Positions 57,995 to 64,000 of a stretch of 64,000 bases of DNA are shown in pieces. The stretch is from Mucilaginibacter sp. L196. GTDB lineage: Bacteria > Bacteroidota > Bacteroidia > Sphingobacteriales > Sphingobacteriaceae. The translations under genes and the position numbers were made by a program. The notes below the pieces were generated by a model. It saw nothing but the letters and a program-made list of their open reading frames with translations, did not search any database and was not told the DNA's origin. The stretch spans positions 518,541 through 582,540 of the forward strand of contig NZ_LMUO01000019.1 in NCBI RefSeq assembly GCF_009765905.1. The letters run 5' to 3'. Every line of letters begins with the position of its first letter. The first letter of the stretch is position 1.

Positions 57995-59503
57995 TTACTT
58001 GCTATCGCCTGTATATTCATAAACCCCACCTTCCGGAAACTGGTAAAGTAGGTGCAATTTTTCTCGTTTAACAATATCCTGCAAGCCGATTAACTCCGGA
58101 TTATTTAAATCGTTAAACCATATCAGGTAATAATGTTTCACCCCAAAAAACTGGTCTACTGTATTTTTAAAATAGCGATGGGGCAGTAGTTTGGATGTTG
58201 CTCCCGTAAAAAAGTAAACAGCCTCATCAGCATCCGTATATATTGGTATACCGGCCTTATAAATAGCTTTATGCGATTTTAAAAATGGAATAAATTGCGA
58301 TTTATTCCAGTCGTCATCAGAGTATCCCGGTACCCCATAATCGTTTTCATCATCATAACGCTGGTAGTCAGTCATCGCTATAGAATATTCAGAAAACAGT
58401 ATCAATGCGACGAAAGGAATAGCGAAAATAATCTGTTTCTTAATATTCAACCTTCGTAACATATCCGGCACCCAACTGGTAAGTCCTATCAACAAGCAAA
58501 TGAACATAGGCGATAACAACCTGCTGTTAAGTGTTTCAAAACGGGATACACTTGCCAATACTGGTATAAAAATGCCATAAAACGCCGCGAACATGATCAC
58601 AATGTTTTCGATGGAATTGATCTTCCCTGTAAAAGCCTTCCAAACTATAAGTGCTACCAAAAATAATAACAGCGTACAAATAATCAATATAGAATAAGGA
58701 TAAGCCGAATGTGGCAACCCCATCCAATCACACATTACATTACCTGAGTAATACAAATTCTTACTTAATGGTGTTACGGCAGGTTCACGTGTACCTGTAC
58801 TTAAACCTGTAGATAGTCGGTTTAAAATAAGGTTACCTACTAATAGCGATATAGATATAAACCCAAACACCAAAACATGTCCTATTTTTTTACGGATGAC
58901 CAATTGGTTGTCCAATAACATCATTAAGCCGCCTGCACCAATCAACGTAACCCCGGCATAGCGGGTGATGCAACTTATGGCAATCAGCACACTAACCATA
59001 ATCAAACTTGCCATAGTATGCTTTTGCATATAATTATAATATGCCAGCACAAACAGCATGATCTCCAGTATAAACAGTGTTTCAGACCACAAATAGGTAT
59101 ATATCTCCAACAATCCCGGGCTTAGTATAATGCCAATAAGGATGAGCCATTTATATAGAAGTGAAAATGACTTGAACTTTGAGATGATGTATCCGCTGGT
59201 AAATATCACCCCGGCAAATAATAACCCATTGATTACAGGCGTGGCAACAATCGTATCAACCCTCGAAATAAACAGAATTATACTTAAAAAGAACGGATAA
59301 AACACCGGAAAAAAAACCAGCGGCGAGCCATTAAACGTAAGCAATGAGCCATGCTCACAAATATTCTTCGCAGTACTGGCGTACATAATAGAGTCCGGCG
59401 AGATGCCTACACCGCTATATGTGGTATATATATTTATCGCGATAAAGCCAATTACGGCAGCAATAAGTGAATCAAGGTTTTTTAAATACGGGTGTCGCTT
59501 CAT
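57995..59503 (-). CDS. Polytopic membrane protein, GT-C/dolichol-phosphate-mannosyltransferase-like
   Basis: A 502-residue protein with about eleven membrane helices and a soluble C-terminal part of about 110 residues. The first extracytoplasmic loop (SGVGISPDSIMYASTAKN) contains an Asp in the position used by GT-C enzymes. That loop and the hydrophobic layout resemble ArnT/PMT-type transferases or bacterial glycosyltransferase 39-like proteins. No named family is certain. It lies 3 bases after gmhB on the same strand, which hints at surface polysaccharide or LPS work. Confidence 0.7.
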   Translation of the reverse strand: MKRHPYLKNLDSLIAAVIGFIAINIYTTYSGVGISPDSIMYASTAKNICEHGSLLTFNGSPLVFFPVFYPFFLSIILFISRVDTIVATPVINGLLFAGVIFTSGYIISKFKSFSLLYKWLILIGIILSPGLLEIYTYLWSETLFILEIMLFVLAYYNYMQKHTMASLIMVSVLIAISCITRYAGVTLIGAGGLMMLLDNQLVIRKKIGHVLVFGFISISLLVGNLILNRLSTGLSTGTREPAVTPLSKNLYYSGNVMCDWMGLPHSAYPYSILIICTLLLFLVALIVWKAFTGKINSIENIVIMFAAFYGIFIPVLASVSRFETLNSRLLSPMFICLLIGLTSWVPDMLRRLNIKKQIIFAIPFVALILFSEYSIAMTDYQRYDDENDYGVPGYSDDDWNKSQFIPFLKSHKAIYKAGIPIYTDADEAVYFFTGATSKLLPHRYFKNTVDQFFGVKHYYLIWFNDLNNPELIGLQDIVKREKLHLLYQFPEGGVYEYTGDSK

Positions 59504-59506
59504 TTA

Positions 59507-59998
59507 TTAAGCAATCAAATCTAAAATAGTACTTATAGGTTGGTCACTGTCAATTAAAATTCCTTTTACACCTGCGGCTGTTCCCGCTTCCACATCGCGC
59601 TCCCTGTCACCAATAAAATAGGATTGCGCCGGATCAATATTGTGCTCCGCTATTCCTCTCAATAACAATCCCGGTTTAGGCTTGCGGCAATCGCAGGGGC
59701 CGGTAAAGTCGGGGTGATGCGGGCAATAATAAATATCTGTAAACTCAACACCATGTGCCTTGTATTGTTTTTTTAGCTCGTTATGCATTTCGGCCAAACC
59801 TTCTTCGGTATACCAGCCTTTAGCTAAACCACCTTGATTAGTAGCTACTATAAGCATATAACCTTTATCCTGTAAAGTTTTAAGTGCTTCAAAATTATCA
59901 AGTACATGGAAATCTTCCATTCGCTTAATATAGTCACCCATTTCATGGTTTAACACACCATCACGATCTAAAAAAACTGCTTTATTTTTTTCTGGCAT
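59507..59998 (-). CDS. gmhB: D-glycero-beta-D-manno-heptose-1,7-bisphosphate 7-phosphatase
   Basis: HAD-family phosphatase of the ADP-heptose pathway for LPS core. The frame is open to 60136, but the ATG at 59998 with a -7 element just upstream gives 163 residues and the correct N-terminus. The nucleophile and acid are D11 and D13 in FLDRDGVLN. The zinc loop is YYCPHHPDFTGPCDCRKP, and GDRERDVEAGTAAG ends the core. It probably feeds the heptosyltransferase at 41980. A large membrane-protein gene follows. Confidence 0.92.
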   Translation of the reverse strand: MPEKNKAVFLDRDGVLNHEMGDYIKRMEDFHVLDNFEALKTLQDKGYMLIVATNQGGLAKGWYTEEGLAEMHNELKKQYKAHGVEFTDIYYCPHHPDFTGPCDCRKPKPGLLLRGIAEHNIDPAQSYFIGDRERDVEAGTAAGVKGILIDSDQPISTILDLIA

Positions 59999-60017
59999 CT
60001 GCTTTATTGTATTTGCG

Positions 60018-60025
60018 CAAAAATA
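60018..60025 (-). promoter_or_regulatory. -7 element of gmhB
   Basis: TATTTTTG on the minus strand matches TAnnTTTG and lies 20 bases before the ATG at 59998. It supports that start over the upstream frame extension to 60136. Confidence 0.5.
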
Positions 60026-60072
60026 GTATTTAATAATAAATCTTATTCTTTTAAATGCAGGCCTTGTGCGAT

Positions 60073-60108
60073 ACCTTTCCCTAGAATAGGGAAAGGAGGA
60101 GGATAGGG
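60073..60108. repeat. Short hairpin repeat upstream of gmhB
   Basis: CCTTTCCCTAGAATAGGGAAAGG (in two halves around AGAAT) is a 9-bp hairpin followed by an AGGAGGATAGGG tail. The design recalls the CTCACCCG-type repeats at 9911 and 35622, but the sequence is different enough to leave this open. Confidence 0.4.
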
Positions 60109-60136
60109 TAAGATATACGGCAGGTTTTAAAATCAA

Positions 60137-60550
60137 TTTCCCTATTACTAATATCGCAATCTGATGAGCATCTAAACTTCTAATTGTTAACTCATTTATA
60201 CCAGTAATGTTAAATTAACAATGCTTTTAACTCCTAAAACCCATTTATTGATTAGATGTTGCAAGCGTATTCCAAAGCAAATAAAATAACGTTATATCTC
60301 ATTCCAGCGATTTAAAATGGCTCAAATTTGGTTAGATAAGCACTTATTGAAATTTAATTTTGTTTATTAACGCAATCTTTAATTATGAAAATTTTAATAA
60401 GAATGAGTTAAAATTTATGAAATTCTAAATTTTTGCATTTTATTGGGCTGTTATTTTAATACTATCCCAAAAATTAAGAAAATATCGTAATTTTTTTTTC
60501 AGTTTTTGTATCTTCGTGGTTACACCTGAGTTAATAAGGGCAATTTTACG
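60137..60550. other. AT-rich gene-free region before gltB
   Basis: No gene is seen. There is a weak inverted repeat (60183-60190 with 60215-60222) and a possible -7 element TATCTTCG at 60509-60516 for gltB. The remainder is AT-rich with no recognisable structure. Confidence 0.5.
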
Positions 60551-63500
60551 ATGAACCAAGATGACAGCCACCAGGGTCTCTATAGGCCAGAATTTGAACA
60601 CGACTCCTGCGGGACGGGATTTATAACCAATATAAACGGACACAAGTCCAACCAGATTATTGATAACGCTTTAACCATGTTAGAAAACATGGAGCATAGG
60701 GGTGCGTGCGGATGTGACCCGGATAGCGGTGATGGCGCCGGTATTTTGATTCAACTGCCACATGAGCTTTTGATGGAAGAATGCTCAAACCTGGAAATGA
60801 GCTTACCTGAACCCGGCGAGTACGGCGTAGGTATGATATTTTTCCCCAAGGATTCTGCATTAAAAAAAGCTTGTCGCACTGTAATTGGCAATGCGATTGA
60901 GAAGCTGGGTTTACACAATTTAGGTTATCGTAAGCTGGTAGTTGATTCATCCGTAATTGGTGAAACAGCGCGCCAGGCTGAACCTGATTGTGAGCAGATT
61001 TTCGTATCAAGGCCGCATAATATTACTAATGCTGATGACTTTGAGCGCAAACTTTATGTGCTTAGAAGATATATCAACAAAACAATTACTGAAACAATAC
61101 CGGGAGCAGGGGAGCATTTTTACTTTACCTCTTTCTCTTGTAAAACCATAGTATATAAGGGGCAGGTAACTACTTACCAGCTACGTAAATATTTTGCTGA
61201 TCTTGCCGATCCGCGTATCGCATCTGGCTTTGCCATGATTCACTCGCGTTTCTCAACCAATACTTTCCCGTCATGGAAGTTGGCCCAACCTTTCAGGTTA
61301 ATAGCCCACAATGGCGAGATCAATACCTTAACAGGTAACCTTAACTGGTTCTATTCAGGCTTAAAATCTTATGCTTCCAATTACTTCACTGCTGAAGAAA
61401 TGGATATGTTATTGCCTGTAATTGATAACAACCAATCAGATTCAGCTTGTTTGGATAACATTATCGAAATCCTGCTTCACTCTGGCCGCTCATTACCTCA
61501 CGTAATGATGATGCTGGTTCCTGAAGCATGGGATGGTAACGAGCAAATGGATCCAATTAAGAAAGCATTTTACGAATATCATGCTACCTTAATGGAGCCT
61601 TGGGATGGCCCAGCCGCAATCACCTTTACTGATGGTAAATTAGTAGGTGCTTTGTTGGATAGAAATGGTTTACGCCCTTTACGTTACGTAATCACTAATG
61701 ATGGTCGTGTAATTGCGGCATCAGAAGCTGGTGTATTAACAATCGATGAATCAACAGTTATCAAAAAAGGCCGCTTGCAGCCGGGTAAAATGTTATTGAT
61801 CGATACCGAAAAAGGTAAGATCATTACTGATGATGAAATTAAACACCAGATAGCATCACGCCAACCTTATGGCCGCTGGCTGGAAAATTATAAGATCCGT
61901 TTAGAGGATCTGGCTGAGCCACGTTTAGCTTTCGCCAGTCTTTCTTCAAATTCAGTTTTCCGTTACCAGCAGGTATTCGGTTACAGCCGCGAGGATATTG
62001 ATACCATAATCAAACCAATGGCGCTTGATGGTAAAGAACCAATTGGCTCAATGGGTACCGATGTGCCTTTGGCGATTCTGTCCGACAGGCCTCAACATTT
62101 ATCAAGCTACTTTAAACAATACTTTGCACAGGTTACTAACCCGCCTATCGACCCGATTCGTGAGCGTTTGGTAATGAGTTTGGCTACTTTTATAGGTAAC
62201 AACGGCAATTTATTGGATGAAGATAAAATGCATTGTCATTGCGTAACGCTCAAACATCCGATATTAAAAAATAACCAGCTGGAGAAATTGCGTAGTATTG
62301 ATACTGGCATGTTCCATGCTAAAACATTGCAAACTTATTTTAAAGCTGATGGCTTGCCGGGATCTCTGCAAAGAGGTATCGAGCGCCTTTGCCGTTATGC
62401 CGAAGATGCGGTTGATGATGGATTTGAAGTATTGATCCTGTCAGATCGTGCTATCGATTCTGAGCATGCGCCTATACCTTCATTATTGGCTGTATCTGCC
62501 GTGCATCACCACCTGATCAAAAAGGGGCGTCGTGGTTCAGTAGGCTTGGTTGTTGAAGCAGGGGACGTTTGGGAAGTTCACCACTTTGCTTGTTTATTGG
62601 CATTTGGCGCTACCGCGATCAATCCATATCTGGCTATGTCGACCATCGAAACCATCAAACGTAATGGTAGTTTGGAAACCAGCCTTGATGAAAAATATTT
62701 AATAAAGAACTATGTAAAATCTGTTAATGATGGCTTGTTGAAGATATTCTCAAAAATGGGCATATCAACATTGCAGTCTTATCATGGATCACAGATTTTC
62801 GAAATATTAGGCCTAAATAAAGCTGTAGTTGACAAGTATTTCTGTGGTGCGGTAACCCGTATCGAAGGTTTAGGCCTTGACGAAATTGCCCGCGAATCAC
62901 TTTGTAAACACAAAATTGGTTTTGGAAGCTCTAAAAATGCAGATAACCAATTGCTAACCGAAGGTGGTATCTACCAATGGAAACGCCGTGGCGAAGCTCA
63001 CTTATTTAACCCGACTACCGTTCACTTATTGCAGCATGCTACACGCAGCAATGATTATAACGTTTATAAAACCTACGCTAAAGTAATTAACGAGCAAGGC
63101 GAGAAGCATTTCACCATCCGTGGTTTGCTTGATTTTACCCATCACCGCGAATCTATCAGCATAGATGAAGTTGAACCGGCTGAAAACATCATGAAACGTT
63201 TTGCAACAGGCGCCATGTCATTCGGTTCTATCTCGCATGAGGCACACAGCACCATGGCTATCGCGATGAACCGCATCGGTGGCAAAAGCAATACCGGCGA
63301 AGGTGGTGAGGATGAAATGCGCTACCAGATAATGGAGAATGGCGACTCAATGCGCTCTGCTATTAAACAAGTAGCATCTGCACGTTTTGGGGTTACCTCA
63401 AATTATTTGACCAATGCTGATGAGCTTCAAATTAAAATGGCTCAGGGTGCAAAACCGGGCGAAGGTGGTCAGTTACCTGGTCATAAGGTAGATGACTGGA

Positions 63501-64000
63501 TCGCGAGAACACGTCACTCAACACCGGGTGTTGGCTTAATATCGCCGCCACCACACCACGATATTTATTCTATCGAAGATTTGGCGCAGCTAATATTCGA
63601 CCTTAAAAATGCTAACCGTGCCGCACGTATCAATGTTAAATTGGTATCAAAAGCAGGTGTAGGTACTATAGCTGCAGGTGTTGCTAAAGCACATGCCGAT
63701 GTGATCCTGATAGCAGGTTATGATGGCGGTACAGGTGCATCACCGATAAGCTCTGTTAAACACGCGGGCTTACCTTGGGAGCTTGGTTTGTCAGAAGCAC
63801 ACCAAACACTGGTTCGCAACAAACTGCGCAGCAGGGTAGTGCTACAAACTGATGGTCAGCTTAAAACCGGTCGCGATTTAGCTATCGCAGCATTATTAGG
63901 TGCCGAAGAATGGGGCGTTGCCACAGCAGCTTTAGTTGCCGGCGGATGTATCATGATGCGTAAATGCCATTTAAATACCTGCCCGGTAGGTGTTGCTACG
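60551..64000 (+). CDS. gltB: Glutamate synthase large subunit, 3' end outside the window
   Basis: The first 1150 residues of a protein normally near 1500. It makes two glutamates from glutamine and 2-oxoglutarate. A short propeptide precedes C20 in HDSCGTGF, the glutaminase nucleophile exposed after cleavage. HSRFSTNTFPSW and RLIAHNGEINTLTGN are the class II glutaminase motifs. The FMN synthase domain begins around 790 with AMSFGSISHEAHSTMA, PGEGGQLPGHKV and AGYDGGTGASP. The window ends in MMRKCHLNTCPVGVAT, the start of the 3Fe-4S cysteine cluster. The frame is checked in phase at both ends. Confidence 0.95.
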   Translation, partial: MNQDDSHQGLYRPEFEHDSCGTGFITNINGHKSNQIIDNALTMLENMEHRGACGCDPDSGDGAGILIQLPHELLMEECSNLEMSLPEPGEYGVGMIFFPKDSALKKACRTVIGNAIEKLGLHNLGYRKLVVDSSVIGETARQAEPDCEQIFVSRPHNITNADDFERKLYVLRRYINKTITETIPGAGEHFYFTSFSCKTIVYKGQVTTYQLRKYFADLADPRIASGFAMIHSRFSTNTFPSWKLAQPFRLIAHNGEINTLTGNLNWFYSGLKSYASNYFTAEEMDMLLPVIDNNQSDSACLDNIIEILLHSGRSLPHVMMMLVPEAWDGNEQMDPIKKAFYEYHATLMEPWDGPAAITFTDGKLVGALLDRNGLRPLRYVITNDGRVIAASEAGVLTIDESTVIKKGRLQPGKMLLIDTEKGKIITDDEIKHQIASRQPYGRWLENYKIRLEDLAEPRLAFASLSSNSVFRYQQVFGYSREDIDTIIKPMALDGKEPIGSMGTDVPLAILSDRPQHLSSYFKQYFAQVTNPPIDPIRERLVMSLATFIGNNGNLLDEDKMHCHCVTLKHPILKNNQLEKLRSIDTGMFHAKTLQTYFKADGLPGSLQRGIERLCRYAEDAVDDGFEVLILSDRAIDSEHAPIPSLLAVSAVHHHLIKKGRRGSVGLVVEAGDVWEVHHFACLLAFGATAINPYLAMSTIETIKRNGSLETSLDEKYLIKNYVKSVNDGLLKIFSKMGISTLQSYHGSQIFEILGLNKAVVDKYFCGAVTRIEGLGLDEIARESLCKHKIGFGSSKNADNQLLTEGGIYQWKRRGEAHLFNPTTVHLLQHATRSNDYNVYKTYAKVINEQGEKHFTIRGLLDFTHHRESISIDEVEPAENIMKRFATGAMSFGSISHEAHSTMAIAMNRIGGKSNTGEGGEDEMRYQIMENGDSMRSAIKQVASARFGVTSNYLTNADELQIKMAQGAKPGEGGQLPGHKVDDWIARTRHSTPGVGLISPPPHHDIYSIEDLAQLIFDLKNANRAARINVKLVSKAGVGTIAAGVAKAHADVILIAGYDGGTGASPISSVKHAGLPWELGLSEAHQTLVRNKLRSRVVLQTDGQLKTGRDLAIAALLGAEEWGVATAALVAGGCIMMRKCHLNTCPVGVAT

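Noticed and set aside
60657..61151. ORFs on either strand inside the start of gltB
   Set aside because: They lie within the conserved glutaminase domain of gltB, which is open through the window end.
1..64000. tRNA, rRNA, tmRNA, RNase P RNA or riboswitches
   Set aside because: I scanned gene-free stretches by eye for T-loop-like words and known conserved cores and found none; a covariance-model search would be needed to exclude them.

Overview
The window looks like an ordinary chromosomal segment of a Bacteroidota bacterium, most likely Sphingobacteriaceae (Mucilaginibacter/Pedobacter-like). The reasons are: promoters of the Bacteroidota type (TTTG, about 19 bp, TAnnTTTG, for example before leucine dehydrogenase and tgt); few Shine-Dalgarno sequences; a fused SecDF; a long NusB; small lineage markers (DUF3276/PUR, DUF5522, DUF4254, DUF1573); and an lptF/G-tgt pair. 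No rRNA, tRNA, prophage, integrase or CRISPR array was seen. This placement is inference from gene content.

Layout. 1-3.4 kb: end of an unknown gene, ychF, small membrane, PUR-like and SHOCT proteins. 3.4-9.9 kb: an ABC exporter, then leucine dehydrogenase, nusB, a DUF1573 lipoprotein, yajC, a YbbR-domain protein and coaE. 10-15.3 kb: an MBL exonuclease with a DUF5522 mini-gene, MarR, PAP2, glmM, a frameshifted four-helix-bundle gene and a cysteine desulfurase. 15.4-21.6 kb: two small unknown proteins, a FadR-like regulator with TauE/SafE and DUF1634 membrane proteins, accD, class II aldolase, a GNAT protein and a secreted unknown. 21.8-30.8 kb: HMG-CoA lyase, NDH-2, secDF, then thyA, a second four-helix-bundle gene and folA, followed by ispE and a beta-hydroxyacid dehydrogenase. 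30.8-38.2 kb: LapA-like, an 850-bp AT-rich gap, EamA, lptF/G, tgt, then a GT2, an ECF sigma factor and rsmG. 38.3-47.3 kb: a BlaR1/BlaI-like pair with three operators, dprA, a polX-DUF4254-heptosyltransferase-sixA run and sppA. 47.4-60 kb: folK, an Hpt protein, purS, pssA, rho, pyrF, a RAYT transposase, an exonuclease/GIY-YIG protein, yidC, pyrG, a large membrane protein and gmhB. 60.5-64 kb: the start of gltB, which runs off the window.

The most unusual signal lies between the genes. At least eight loci carry arrays of very short degenerate tandem units. The unit length is 7, 8 or 9 bp, constant within a locus but different between loci. The arrays are usually arranged as two inverted arms. 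Two pairs of arms enclose four-helix-bundle (23S rRNA intervening-sequence/Avd-like) genes, between glmM and a cysteine desulfurase and between thyA and folA. Others are solo pairs without a gene (yajC-ybbR, ispE-dehydrogenase, dprA-sixA, yidC-exonuclease) or single arms (ychF, thyA leaders). Arms repeatedly begin or end inside the start or stop codons of the host genes. In the thyA-folA copy the 8-bp unit creates a chain of three-codon ORFs joined by ATGA overlaps that ends on the folA start codon. I read these as one family of mobile or self-expanding intergenic elements, with the four-helix-bundle gene as the possible autonomous form.

Other repeats are two copies of a 110-bp inverted-repeat element, a RAYT gene flanked by its REP-like palindromes, a nested 28-bp palindrome pair, and two GC-rich interspersed hairpin families. 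Several housekeeping proteins lack expected residues: PolX has lost two polymerase aspartates, Tgt has no zinc-site cysteines, the ABC exporter has Asp for the catalytic Glu, and PAP2 has Gln for the motif-3 Arg.
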